DNA from: Salinimicrobium flavum
Lineage (GTDB): Bacteria > Bacteroidota > Bacteroidia > Flavobacteriales > Flavobacteriaceae
Reading direction: 5' to 3'
Assembly (NCBI RefSeq): GCF_042684505.1
Contig: NZ_JBHULT010000006.1
Coordinates: 310,001 to 374,000, forward strand
DNA: 64,000 nucleotides
In this document: piece after piece, positions 50,653 to 58,814 of the stretch
Layout: each line of letters begins with the position of its first letter
Position numbering within the stretch: the first letter of the stretch is position 1
The notes under the pieces: generated by a model
Database searches by the model: none
What the model was told of the DNA's origin: nothing
The model's input: only the letters and a program-made list of their open reading frames with translations
Made by a program: the position numbers and the translations under genes

Positions 50653-51233
50653 AAAAGAAAGTCGGGCTTTTCTTCGGAACTTTTAATCCTGTACACATAG
50701 GCCATCTTATTCTTGCCAATCACCTTTTGCAGTATTCAGACCTGGATGAACTTTGGCTGGTGGTCACTCCCCATAATCCCTTAAAGAAGAAAAACAGTCT
50801 CCTAAATAATCACCACCGTTATGAAATGGTTTGGCGTCTCTGTGAAGATTATCCCGGACTAAAACCAAGTGACGTGGAATTCAACCTTCCGCAGCCAAAC
50901 TACACAGTCTTTACCCTTGCCCACCTGGAAGAGAAATATCCTGAAATAGATTTTTCCCTGATCATGGGAGAAGACAACCTGAAGAGTTTTCCGAAGTGGA
51001 AAAACTACGAGGTCATACTGGAGCGTTATAATGTGATAGTTTATCCGCGTTTTTCAGAAGGTGCTATTGATCCCGTTTTTGAAGACCATCCAAAGATCAC
51101 AAGGATCAAAGCCCCAAGAATGGAAATATCTTCGACTTTCATTAGAAAAGCAATTAAAGAAGGCAAGGATGTAAGGCCGTTGCTGCCAAACGTGGTGTGG
51201 AAGTATATTGAAGAAATGAACTTTTACAGATAA
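50649..51233 (+). CDS. nadD: Nicotinate-nucleotide adenylyltransferase
   Basis: Forms deamido-NAD from nicotinate mononucleotide and ATP. The 194-residue protein begins at GTG 50649, overlapping the gmk stop (GTGA). The nucleotidyl-transferase motif GTFNPVHIGHL is at about 9-19, IMGEDNLKSFPKWKNY is near 99-114, and the closing motif ISSTFIRKAIKEG is ISxTxxR. End of the operon; the hairpin beyond it has its T run on the other strand. Confidence 0.95.
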   Translation: MKKKVGLFFGTFNPVHIGHLILANHLLQYSDLDELWLVVTPHNPLKKKNSLLNNHHRYEMVWRLCEDYPGLKPSDVEFNLPQPNYTVFTLAHLEEKYPEIDFSLIMGEDNLKSFPKWKNYEVILERYNVIVYPRFSEGAIDPVFEDHPKITRIKAPRMEISSTFIRKAIKEGKDVRPLLPNVVWKYIEEMNFYR

Positions 51234-51271
51234 AAAAAATTGCCCCCGGGTTTTGGACCACGACGGCAATT
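51232..51271 (-). terminator. Minus-strand terminator with no minus-strand gene upstream
   Basis: AATTGCC (51238-51244) pairs with GGCAATT (51265-51271). On the minus strand the hairpin is followed by eight T. Neighbouring genes nadD and gpsA are both on the plus strand, so it would end an unannotated minus-strand transcript. Confidence 0.6.
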
Positions 51272-51345
51272 CTTCACTAACTAACCAACCAAAAAAGATT
51301 AAACTCTTCTAAAAAATAATCTTTCTAATGGTATAACGTACATTT
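51232..51345 (-). ncRNA. Candidate small RNA in the nadD-gpsA gap
   Basis: Minus strand, ending at the terminator hairpin. The bases before the hairpin, GGTTGGTTAGTTAGTGAAG, resemble GTTGGTTAAAGAAG before the terminator at 20669. No clear promoter was found, so the 5' end is a guess. No ORF of note lies on this strand in the gap. Confidence 0.25.
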
Positions 51346-51457
51346 ATTTTCTATCGTACATATTTTTATTGTTTTGAGTGTTAAAGTTTTAGACTGTTTG
51401 TTTTACTTTTAATTTTATCTTCAGAAGCAGCTTTCATCAAAGCCTTTTTATTTTCCT

Positions 51458-51465
51458 TATTTTTG
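51458..51465 (+). promoter_or_regulatory. -7 promoter element of gpsA
   Basis: TATTTTTG fits TAnnTTTG, 21 bases before ATG 51487. The in-frame TTG at 51463 lies inside this box, which argues for the ATG as the true start. Confidence 0.45.
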
Positions 51466-51486
51466 GGGGCAGAAAAAAAAACCTTT

Positions 51487-52482
51487 ATGGAGTCATCACC
51501 AAAATTTGCCGTTTTAGGTGGAGGGAGCTGGGCCACAGCCATAGTTAAAATGTTATGTGAGAATCTGGATGAGGTGAGTTGGTATATGCGTAGCGTATAT
51601 GCCATAGAACACATCAAGAAGCAGGAACACAACCCAAATTACCTTAGTTCTGTTGAGTTTGATATCAACCAGCTTCACCTCAGCAATGACATCAACAAGA
51701 TCGTAAAGGAGGCAGATGTACTGATTTTCGCAATCCCTTCAGCTTTTCTAAAAAGGGAGCTTGATAATCTTACCGAATCCCTTGACGGGAAGATCATTTT
51801 CTCTGCCATTAAAGGTATAGTCCCCGAGACCAGCCTTATCGTAGGAGAACATTTCCACAAAACCTATAACATCCCTTATGACAACATTGGGGTGATCACG
51901 GGACCTTGCCATGCAGAAGAGGTAGCCCTTGAACGTTTGTCTTATCTAACCATTGCTTGCGCAGATGAGGAGAAGGCAAAACTGGTAGCCAAAAACCTTA
52001 GCAGCGACTATATTACCTGTAAGACCAGTGATGACATCATAGGAACTGAATATGCCGCGATGCTGAAGAATATTTATGCTATTGCAGCGGGAATCGCTCA
52101 CGGGCTGGGCTATGGTGATAATTTCCAGAGTGTCCTAATGAGCAATGCTATCAGGGAGATGAAGAAATTCATTAAGAAGGTGCATAAGATGAAGCGAAAT
52201 ATCAATGATTCGGCTTATTTGGGTGACCTTTTAGTGACGGGGTATTCTGTCTTTAGCAGGAACAGGATGTTCGGAAACATGATTGGGAAAGGTTATACCG
52301 TGAAAAGTGCGCAAATGGAAATGAGTATGGTGGCAGAAGGTTACTATGCAACAGATAGCGCGTTCAAGATCGCAACAGACACGGGCGCAAAAACTCCTAT
52401 TATCAAGGCTGTTTACGCTATTCTTTACGAAGGGAAAGAACCTAAAAAGGTGTTCGCAAAGCTGGCAGAAAAACTGGATTAA
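51487..52482 (+). CDS. gpsA: Glycerol-3-phosphate dehydrogenase [NAD(P)+]
   Basis: Reduces dihydroxyacetone phosphate to sn-glycerol 3-phosphate for phospholipid synthesis. The 331 residues from ATG 51487 carry the Rossmann motif VLGGGSWATAIVKML (about 8-22), FAIPSAFLK, VITGPCHAEEV and the substrate-binding EYAAMLKNIYAIAAGIAHGLGYGDN with the catalytic Lys. TTG 51463 would add 8 residues but lies in the promoter box. Confidence 0.95.
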   Translation: MESSPKFAVLGGGSWATAIVKMLCENLDEVSWYMRSVYAIEHIKKQEHNPNYLSSVEFDINQLHLSNDINKIVKEADVLIFAIPSAFLKRELDNLTESLDGKIIFSAIKGIVPETSLIVGEHFHKTYNIPYDNIGVITGPCHAEEVALERLSYLTIACADEEKAKLVAKNLSSDYITCKTSDDIIGTEYAAMLKNIYAIAAGIAHGLGYGDNFQSVLMSNAIREMKKFIKKVHKMKRNINDSAYLGDLLVTGYSVFSRNRMFGNMIGKGYTVKSAQMEMSMVAEGYYATDSAFKIATDTGAKTPIIKAVYAILYEGKEPKKVFAKLAEKLD

Positions 52483-52550
52483 TCAGTGCTTCGGAAAGGC
52501 AGTATCACCAAAAATATTTATCTTTTCAGAAGAAGTTTAATATCAGCGAC

Positions 52551-53006
52551 ATGCAGTCCTCAGCACAAACTCCTGAAGAATATCTCCATTCCCTTCCTGC
52601 GGAAAGAAAAGAGGCTGTAATAAGAATACGCACAGAATTACTGAATAATTTACCGGAAGGATTCGAAGAAGGCATAAATTACGGTATGCTCAGCTATCAT
52701 GTACCGCACTCCCTTTACCCTTCAGGGTATCACGCAGCTCCTGAAAAACCACTTCCGTTCATCAATCTTGCCAACCAAAAGAATTTTATCGCCCTGTATC
52801 ATATGGGGCTGTATTCAGATCCCAAATTGCTGCAGTGGTTTAAAGAAGAATTCGTGGAACATTCTTCAAAAGAGCTTGATATGGGAAAAAGCTGTATCAG
52901 GTTCAAAAGTATGAAAGACATCCCCTTCGAACTCATTGGAGAACTGGCTTCAAAAATAACTCCCAAAGAGTGGATGGACACCTATAATAAGGTGATAAAA
53001 AGATAG
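52551..53006 (+). CDS. DUF1801 domain-containing protein
   Basis: A 151-residue cytosolic protein of the DUF1801/YdhG-like family. It opens TPEEYLHSLPAERKEAVIRIRTELLNNLPEGFEEGINYGMLSYHVP, with the usual FINLANQKNFIALYHMGLY strands and the IRFKSMKDIPFELIGELA end. The family has a frataxin/iron-binding-like fold but no settled function. ATG start; converges on the 53009 gene with a 2-base gap. Confidence 0.88.
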   Translation: MQSSAQTPEEYLHSLPAERKEAVIRIRTELLNNLPEGFEEGINYGMLSYHVPHSLYPSGYHAAPEKPLPFINLANQKNFIALYHMGLYSDPKLLQWFKEEFVEHSSKELDMGKSCIRFKSMKDIPFELIGELASKITPKEWMDTYNKVIKR

Positions 53007-53008
53007 AC

Positions 53009-53404
53009 TTACTTTAGCAGTACACCTCTTTTCTTCATCACCGGGAGGTCTCTTAAAGCCTTTTCGTTGACTGTATTCTTTCTGAAAATGTATTTTTTGT
53101 GGTACATCTTTCCTTCAGCAAAAAACGAGACCGAGAATTCATTGTTCAGTTTTAAAACTTCCTCCTGCAAAAATTCAATTTTCGCATAAGATTTTGGAGG
53201 CAAATTATCCAGGCTATGGCGCATGGTTGAAGTCTGATGGTCCCCGTCAAAGCCTTTGCTTACGATCAACACCCCCTCAACTGCGTGGTCCCGGTCATTG
53301 ATAAGATAAGCGTTCCAGTCCATGCTGCCATATTCTTCATGCTTTTCACGCACGGCGGCAACATAAAGGTTTGTTACCTCTGGAATGTCGATGTCTGTTT
53401 TCAC
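53009..53404 (-). CDS. Conserved hypothetical protein downstream of pheS
   Basis: A 131-residue soluble protein starting at GTG 53404, which overlaps the TAG of the small membrane-protein gene by one base (TAGTG). It has a beta-rich pattern (NAYLINDRDHAVEGVLIVSKGF, SYAKIEFLQEEVLKLNNEFSVSFFAEGKMYHKKYIF) and no catalytic motif I recognise. Similar flavobacterial proteins have, as I recall, been carried in databases under a misleading phenylalanyl-tRNA synthetase name because they follow pheS; the sequence has nothing of a synthetase. Function unknown. Confidence 0.75.
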   Translation of the reverse strand: MKTDIDIPEVTNLYVAAVREKHEEYGSMDWNAYLINDRDHAVEGVLIVSKGFDGDHQTSTMRHSLDNLPPKSYAKIEFLQEEVLKLNNEFSVSFFAEGKMYHKKYIFRKNTVNEKALRDLPVMKKRGVLLK

Positions 53405-53571
53405 TAATCGGTGACTTTGCCTTTAATCCATTTATAAAGTCCCCATAAGATTAGTGCGGCAACTCCCAGAAGGATAGCCCCTATAGTGAATTCAATGATC
53501 TCGATGGCTACTAAAAGAATAATAACCCCTAGAGCAATAATTCCGAATATTATAAGGCCTGCTGTTTTCAT
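53404..53571 (-). CDS. Small two-helix membrane protein, 55 residues
   Basis: ATG 53571 to TAG 53404 encodes 55 residues with two hydrophobic helices (about 4-22 and 29-46) and a basic C-terminus (YKWIKGKVTD). The start overlaps the pheS stop (ATGA) and the stop overlaps the next start (TAGTG), so the ORF is locked between two coupled genes. That arrangement and the clean hydrophobic pattern support a real gene. No known family recognised. Confidence 0.75.
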   Translation of the reverse strand: MKTAGLIIFGIIALGVIILLVAIEIIEFTIGAILLGVAALILWGLYKWIKGKVTD

Positions 53572-54587
53572 ATAGATGATTTAAACTGTTCCAGAAATCT
53601 CATGTCATTCTCATAGAACATGCGAATATCTCCTATCTGGTAAAGCAGCATGGCAATTCTTTCTATCCCCATTCCAAAAGCAAAACCTGAATATTCTGCT
53701 GGATCTATGTTACAGTTGCGAAGTACGTTTGGATCTACCATTCCGCAGCCCATGATCTCAAGCCAGCCGGTACCTTTTGTGATACGGTAATCTGTCTCGG
53801 TTTCAAGGCCCCAGTAAATATCTACTTCTGCACTTGGCTCGGTGAACGGAAAATAAGATGGACGTAAACGTATCTTGGATTTTCCGAACAACTGCTTTGT
53901 AAAATACAATAAAGTTTGCTTCAAATCTGCGAAAGAGACATTTTTATCAATGTACAGGCCTTCTACCTGGTGAAAGATACAATGCGAACGTGCTGAAATA
54001 GCTTCATTCCTGAAAACTCTCCCCGGGGAGATTGTCCTGATAGGTGGCTGATTGTTCTCCATGTACCGCACTTGTACAGATGAGGTGTGGGTACGCAGCA
54101 AGACATCAGGGTTAGTTTGGATAAAAAAGGTATCCTGCATATCACGGGCAGGATGATATTCGGGTAAATTAAGCGCTGTAAAGTTATGCCAGTCATCTTC
54201 AATTTCAGGACCTTCAGAAACATTGAAACCTATATTAGTGAAGATCTCGATGATCTGGTTCTTTACAATGGAGATAGGATGCCGGGCTCCAATTTCAATG
54301 GGTTCTCCTGGACGGGAAAGGTCTCCGTAGATACCTTTTTCCTCCTCCTTGCTTTCCAGTTCATCTTTTAATTGCTGAACTTTATCCTGCGCAGCATTCT
54401 TAAGGTTATTGACCGCCTGCCCAAATTCCTTTTTTTGCTCGTTAGGAACATTTTTGAACTCGGCAAAATAGTGGTTCAAAATGCCTTTTTTTCCAAGGTA
54501 TTTTATACGGAAATCTTCTACTTCCTGTTTGGTAGAAGCTTTGAAGGCCTCAATTTCAGAAATATAGTCCTGAATTTTATCTGTCAT
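53568..54587 (-). CDS. pheS: Phenylalanyl-tRNA synthetase alpha subunit
   Basis: Class II synthetase subunit forming alpha2beta2 with PheT. The 339 residues from ATG 54587 (MTDKIQDYISEIEAFKA) comprise an N-terminal coiled-coil (about 1-90) and the catalytic domain. The catalytic domain shows HPxxD as YHPARDMQDTFFI, GRVFRNEAISARSHCIFHQVEGLYID (motif 2), RPSYFPFTEPSAEVDIYW and GFAFGMGIERIAML (motif 3). An upstream in-frame ATG at 54611 would add 8 residues unlike the family. pheT is not nearby. Confidence 0.97.
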   Translation of the reverse strand: MTDKIQDYISEIEAFKASTKQEVEDFRIKYLGKKGILNHYFAEFKNVPNEQKKEFGQAVNNLKNAAQDKVQQLKDELESKEEEKGIYGDLSRPGEPIEIGARHPISIVKNQIIEIFTNIGFNVSEGPEIEDDWHNFTALNLPEYHPARDMQDTFFIQTNPDVLLRTHTSSVQVRYMENNQPPIRTISPGRVFRNEAISARSHCIFHQVEGLYIDKNVSFADLKQTLLYFTKQLFGKSKIRLRPSYFPFTEPSAEVDIYWGLETETDYRITKGTGWLEIMGCGMVDPNVLRNCNIDPAEYSGFAFGMGIERIAMLLYQIGDIRMFYENDMRFLEQFKSSI

Positions 54588-54608
54588 AATCCCTTTATTT
54601 AGGAAGCG

Positions 54609-54616
54609 CAAATTTA
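54609..54616 (-). promoter_or_regulatory. -7 promoter element of pheS
   Basis: Minus strand TAAATTTG, followed by CGC, matches TAnnTTTG and ends 21 bases before ATG 54587. It supports the shorter pheS start, since ATG 54611 lies within it. Confidence 0.5.
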
Positions 54617-54697
54617 AAAAAATAATACGGTATTCTCTCCCGATCTCCGTTGTGTTTTGGAGCAGGAGGTAAGATTGCCCTCAGGGCTGAGCAAAAG

Positions 54698-55054
54698 TTA
54701 TTTTATATAATCCTTTTCCATGAAATACTGCACAATGGCTTCTTTCATAAGAACGCTTTGTTCCCCCGCCTTTAGAACGGGAAGTTCCTCCAGTACTTTA
54801 TAGTGCGGCCAGCCGTCATCATCGAAGAATTCAAATTCATAATACCCATATGGCTCCAGCAAACGGCAAATTGCTATATGCATAAGATCCAGCTTATGGT
54901 CCTTTTTGAATTTTCTGTGCACCTGGCCCAGCTCCTGAAGACCTATAAGGTATATAATAGCATCCAGCTCAAGCTTTTCCCCATCAGCGAATTGCGAAGA
55001 AAGCTTCTCTTCCACCTGGGTCCAGCGTTGTTTTAATTGTTCATCTCTTGACAT
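54698..55054 (-). CDS. Conserved hypothetical protein, 118 residues
   Basis: A soluble protein with an amphipathic N-terminal helix (MSRDEQLKQRWTQVEEKLSSQF), a helical middle (LELDAIIYLIGLQELGQ, HKLDLMHIAICRLLEPYGYY) and a C-terminal strand-turn-helix with EFEFFDDDGWPHYKVLEELP. No named domain is recognised. A -7 box lies 4 bases before its ATG, and it faces cvpA head to head; the two may share regulation. Function unknown. Confidence 0.75.
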   Translation of the reverse strand: MSRDEQLKQRWTQVEEKLSSQFADGEKLELDAIIYLIGLQELGQVHRKFKKDHKLDLMHIAICRLLEPYGYYEFEFFDDDGWPHYKVLEELPVLKAGEQSVLMKEAIVQYFMEKDYIK

Positions 55055-55058
55055 ATTG

Positions 55059-55066
55059 CAAAGGTA
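55059..55066 (-). promoter_or_regulatory. -7 element abutting the 54698-55054 gene start
   Basis: Minus strand TACCTTTG, exact consensus, four bases before the ATG: predicts a leaderless or nearly leaderless transcript. Confidence 0.5.
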
Positions 55067-55088
55067 ATTACTAGGAACGGGATTTTAC

Positions 55089-55096
55089 TATCTTTG
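55089..55096 (+). promoter_or_regulatory. -7 element abutting the cvpA start
   Basis: TATCTTTG, exact consensus, five bases before the ATG at 55102. Paired with the opposing box at 55059. Confidence 0.5.
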
Positions 55097-55101
55097 AGAA
55101 C

Positions 55102-55653
55102 ATGAATATAATTGATATTATTCTCAGCATCCTTCTTCTGTTAGGAATTGTAAGAGGACTGTACAAAGGATTTCTGGCAGAACTTGCCGGACTCATTGCC
55201 TTAATTGCGGGTATTTATGCAGCTATACATTTTTCGGGTTTTACCTACGCCTTCTTCTCAGGTTTTCTTGACTGGGATGAAAAATTCCTCATCATTCTTG
55301 CATTTGCCACCACCTTTTTCGTAGTTGCAATATTGATTACCCTTGCCGGGGGAATACTCACCCGTATGGCCAATCTACTGATGTTGGGAATTTTAAACCG
55401 ACTCCTGGGAGCTGTTTTCGGATTTATTAAAATGGCATTTCTGGCCAGCCTCTTCTTTATGTTCGTTGATTACTTCGATGTTTTTGAAGTGGAAGAGGAA
55501 ACCAAAGAAACCTCTGTGCTTTATGCACCCGTAAGGAAAATTGCCCCGTTATTACTACCTACACTTATTGAAGAAATAAAGGAAGGTGAGCTTTTTGAGA
55601 GCCCGTCAAATGAAGAAGGAACTGAGAACGAAAGCAAGTGCCTAAAAGTTTAG
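55102..55653 (+). CDS. cvpA: CvpA family membrane protein
   Basis: A 183-residue inner-membrane protein with four helices (about 4-24, 25-48, 60-85 and 95-120) in the CvpA order. GLYKGFLAELAGLIALIAGIYAAIHFS is the typical second helix pair, and GILNRLLGAVFGFIKMAFLASLFFMF the last. The C-terminal 55 residues are acidic and cytosolic. CvpA homologues matter for colicin V production and envelope or bile stress. Its 3' end overlaps the convergent carbonic anhydrase gene by 12 bases. Confidence 0.88.
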   Translation: MNIIDIILSILLLLGIVRGLYKGFLAELAGLIALIAGIYAAIHFSGFTYAFFSGFLDWDEKFLIILAFATTFFVVAILITLAGGILTRMANLLMLGILNRLLGAVFGFIKMAFLASLFFMFVDYFDVFEVEEETKETSVLYAPVRKIAPLLLPTLIEEIKEGELFESPSNEEGTENESKCLKV

Positions 55654-56277
55654 CTGGTAGATCTCATCAAGCTGTGAATCATTGCTCACGTTCACATTAA
55701 GGTCTTTGATGATACCCGAACTTACCCCGTAAACCCAACCATGCAGATTGAGGTCCTGTTCGTTCTTCCATGCATTCTGAACAATTGAAGTCTTGGCCAG
55801 GTCAAAAACCTGTTCCACAACATTTAGTTCCACGAATCTGTCGAACCTTTGGCCTTCATCTTCGATCTTATCGAGTTCAGGTTTATGCAGCCGGTAGATA
55901 TTTTTAATATGTCTTATCCAGTTATCAATGAGCCCTATAGACTGGTTACCCATAGCTGCCTGTACCCCGCCACAACCATAATGGCCACATACAATAACAT
56001 GTTTCACCTTTAAAACATTGACCGCGTAATCAAGGACACTCAACATGTTCATATCTGTGTGCACCACCATATTGGCAATATTTCGGTGAACAAAGACCTC
56101 CCCCGGTTGGGCTCCAATGATCTGGTTTGCGGGTACCCTGCTGTCTGCACAACCAATCCATAATAAGGGTGGCTGCTGCCCGTGGGCAAGATTTTCGAAA
56201 TATTTTGGATCGGCCCTAAGATTTTCCTCAACCCACTCTTTGTTATTCTGGATGATCTTTTTATAGAAATCGTTCAT
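55642..56277 (-). CDS. can: Beta-class carbonic anhydrase
   Basis: Interconverts CO2 and bicarbonate. The 211-residue protein has zinc ligands Cys43, His99 and Cys102 and the Asp45-Arg47 dyad (CADSRVPANQ, HYGCGGV), with EVFVHRNIANMV between. Length and motifs match bacterial beta enzymes. It lies 31 bases after batE in the same direction and could be read from the Bat operon. Confidence 0.96.
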   Translation of the reverse strand: MNDFYKKIIQNNKEWVEENLRADPKYFENLAHGQQPPLLWIGCADSRVPANQIIGAQPGEVFVHRNIANMVVHTDMNMLSVLDYAVNVLKVKHVIVCGHYGCGGVQAAMGNQSIGLIDNWIRHIKNIYRLHKPELDKIEDEGQRFDRFVELNVVEQVFDLAKTSIVQNAWKNEQDLNLHGWVYGVSSGIIKDLNVNVSNDSQLDEIYQLNF

Positions 56278-56308
56278 AGCAATGGTTTTTTATTGATCGG
56301 GCAGCAAT

Positions 56309-57058
56309 TTACAATCTTTTTACATCTTCGCGAAGTAACCAACCCTGGCTTCCGTTGGGGAGTTCTATCTCAAACCAATCCTGGTAATCTTCGGTGATCT
56401 TTACTTTAGCGCCCTCATGCAATACAAAAACTTCTGAACTTCTTGAGTTGGGCTCACCTTTTACTTCTACTTCTTCGGAAAAAACAATAGCATAGGTACT
56501 GCTTTCCACGGCACTTTGTTTAATGAGACCTATTCCTGCGGAAAACACCGAGAATAACAGAAAGAACATTCCTGCAATGAAAAATATCCTTTTGAACAGC
56601 GATCTTCTGCTGAAGTAGTATGCAAGGAAAAAAGATACAAATACCATCATACCTATAATGGCCAACCAGCCCCAGCCTGATGGGGAAAGAGCCGAAGTAG
56701 CCGAATTAAAGAAACCTGAAAAACCTTCCTCAGCAGGTTCTTCTATGGCATCAAGGGCCATATTCTTTGCAAAGGTCAGGTTATTCTTTACATCCTCATC
56801 TTTGGGCTTCAGCAGTAAGGCCTTTTCATAGTGATAGATACTGGGAGCTATGTGATTGAGTTTATAATGAGCGTTCCCGAGATTATAATGCACAGCCACC
56901 GAGGTTTCCCCATTCTGTAAGATCTGGTCATAAGCTTCAATAGCTTCTTCATACCTTCCGTCTGCATAGGCAGAATTGGCATTTTCAAACAATTCCTGAT
57001 TTTGACCGTTGCCGGCCATGCCCATCAAAAAGAAAACTATATAAAAAACCTTTTTCAT
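56309..57058 (-). CDS. batE: BatE-like TPR and SH3 membrane protein
   Basis: A 249-residue protein with signal peptide MKKVFYIVFFLMGMAGNGQ. Two to three TPR repeats (about 22-100, YADGRYEEAIEAYDQIL and YNLGNAHYKLNHIAPSIYHYEKALLLKP) are followed by two transmembrane helices (about 132-155 and 162-182). A C-terminal SH3-like domain (about 190-247) ends SQGWLLREDVKRL. This order and position at the end of the Bat cluster identify BatE. Its ATG overlaps the batD stop (ATGA). Confidence 0.88.
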   Translation of the reverse strand: MKKVFYIVFFLMGMAGNGQNQELFENANSAYADGRYEEAIEAYDQILQNGETSVAVHYNLGNAHYKLNHIAPSIYHYEKALLLKPKDEDVKNNLTFAKNMALDAIEEPAEEGFSGFFNSATSALSPSGWGWLAIIGMMVFVSFFLAYYFSRRSLFKRIFFIAGMFFLLFSVFSAGIGLIKQSAVESSTYAIVFSEEVEVKGEPNSRSSEVFVLHEGAKVKITEDYQDWFEIELPNGSQGWLLREDVKRL

Positions 57059-58809
57059 ACCTGTTTGTCTATTTCTGAAATTACCTCAACTGCCTTGTCA
57101 TAGTCCTGGCGCATGGCCACACTAGATGAAGGGGTATATCGGGCAAATTCACAGCTTTCAAGCAATTTAATAAAATCTGTCACCGTACCTGCGGCCACCC
57201 CTCTGCTCGTCAACAGATCCCTGATATGTTCCTTGCTCATTTCACTGGTCTGTATGTGCAGTTTAGCCTTCAGGTAATTGTGAAGTGCCCTTTCCAGGGA
57301 GTCATAGAATTTTTTCTGGTCACCCAGGTTTCTTTTTGCTTCAGAAAGGTATTTACGTGCAAGCCGGTCAGCTTTTCTCACCCTGTTCCCCCGGAGGTCA
57401 CCTGCCTTTGCCTCACGCCTTTTCCCGAAGAAAATGGCCAGAGGAATTAATACCAGGGGAAGTGCGAAAAGGCTCCAGAATAGTGGAGACCCAATAAAAG
57501 CGCTTTCTCCTATGGGTTTTAGGTTTGCATTTAATTTAATATACCTGAACTGGCTACCAGTTACCGGAGCCTGTTGCGCCACACTACCTGAAACTGAGGA
57601 AGCTCGTCCTGCAGGAGCACTTCCCACGTCAATAAGTATTTCGTCTGATGTAAGGGTCCTGTATGACTCTGAGTCCAGGTCAAAATAGGAAAAAGAGAGT
57701 GGCGGGATGGGATATTTCCCCTTTGCCTGCGGCACCAAGGTATAGGTGTTGAAGATGCTTCCATACATTCCGCTAAGGTTTGTATTCACATGCTCCACAT
57801 ACTCAGGTTCATATTGCTCCATAGTTGCAGGAACATTTAAGGGAGGCAGGTCAAACAGCTTCATATTTCCCTGGCCGGTAACCTGGACTTTTGCCTGCAG
57901 CGATTCGGTTGCCCGCAGTTCATTTTTATCGACCGTGACCTTTAACTTCAGGTTCTTTCCAACTGCACCCGTAAATCCCGGGGGTTTTCCTTCTTCAGGA
58001 AGCGGTTTCACCTCAATGGTACGGTTTCCGGCAGCAATGGTTTTATCCACAGTTTCATAAAAACGGTTTCCAAAGATGTCCCTTCGGTCACCGGGTACTT
58101 CAACAGAAACTGAAAGGGTAAGGGGCTCAATGTTAAGTTTTCCCGTTTTTTGTGGATATAAGACGGTCTTCCGCAGTATCACATAACGATAGGGTTCCCC
58201 CTGGTACTCGCCATTTTCCACCTGGAGGCGCTGCATATCTATATTCTGGCTCCAGAAGTCACTAAATTTTGGATTATCAATTTGTCTCCAGTCGCTTACA
58301 TTGATACGAGGGCTAACATACAACTTGTATACTACGGTAATGGCCTCATTAAGATAGGGATTGGTATTGGAGATCTCTGCTACCAAATGAAGATTTTCTG
58401 AAGCAATATAGGTTGAATTATTACCATCTGTAGGCTCATCAACCGCTGCGGTCACCTCGACCTCAAAGGGCAGTGTTTTATAAACCTCTCCCTCTATAGT
58501 GATCTCTGCCTGCCCTATCCTGAATTTCCCGGTTTTTTTAGGAGCAAGGAAATAGCTGTAGGTTTTGGAATAGCTCCTTTTCCCATTGATCCAACTGTTG
58601 CTCACAGCCTGGTTTGGCCCACCTACTACCGTAAAATCTGAAAAAGAAGGCGGTTCAAAATTATCCCCGTCTTCATTCATGATAAAATCAACACGCAAAC
58701 GTTCATTCACTCCCAGCTTCTTCTTACTGGGCTTGGCATCGAACTGCACCTGCGCCATTGCAAATCCCGAAACCAAAAAAACCACTATAAAAAGGATCCT
58801 GTTCTTCAT
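57055..58809 (-). CDS. batD: BatD-like protein
   Basis: A 584-residue protein with signal peptide MKNRILFIVVFLVSGFAMAQ. The large periplasmic region (about 20-440) consists of BatD beta-sandwich repeats (VQFDAKPSKKKLGVNERLRVDFIMNEDG, FEVEVTAAVDEP, LKLKVTVDKNELRATESLQAKVQVTGQGN). One transmembrane helix follows (about 448-465), then a cytosolic helical tail. Bat proteins have been linked to aerotolerance and stress in Bacteroides and to envelope fitness in spirochaetes. Between batC and batE, overlapping the latter by 4 bases. Confidence 0.9.
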   Translation of the reverse strand: MKNRILFIVVFLVSGFAMAQVQFDAKPSKKKLGVNERLRVDFIMNEDGDNFEPPSFSDFTVVGGPNQAVSNSWINGKRSYSKTYSYFLAPKKTGKFRIGQAEITIEGEVYKTLPFEVEVTAAVDEPTDGNNSTYIASENLHLVAEISNTNPYLNEAITVVYKLYVSPRINVSDWRQIDNPKFSDFWSQNIDMQRLQVENGEYQGEPYRYVILRKTVLYPQKTGKLNIEPLTLSVSVEVPGDRRDIFGNRFYETVDKTIAAGNRTIEVKPLPEEGKPPGFTGAVGKNLKLKVTVDKNELRATESLQAKVQVTGQGNMKLFDLPPLNVPATMEQYEPEYVEHVNTNLSGMYGSIFNTYTLVPQAKGKYPIPPLSFSYFDLDSESYRTLTSDEILIDVGSAPAGRASSVSGSVAQQAPVTGSQFRYIKLNANLKPIGESAFIGSPLFWSLFALPLVLIPLAIFFGKRREAKAGDLRGNRVRKADRLARKYLSEAKRNLGDQKKFYDSLERALHNYLKAKLHIQTSEMSKEHIRDLLTSRGVAAGTVTDFIKLLESCEFARYTPSSSVAMRQDYDKAVEVISEIDKQV

Positions 58810-58814
58810 TTTTC

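Noticed and set aside
51463..51486. TTG start for gpsA adding eight residues
   Set aside because: The codons lie within or just after a -7 promoter box and the family N-terminus begins near ATG 51487.
51381..51632. Minus-strand ORF of 83 codons overlapping the gpsA start
   Set aside because: Most of it is antisense to gpsA and the composition has no protein-like pattern; the gpsA frame is unambiguous.
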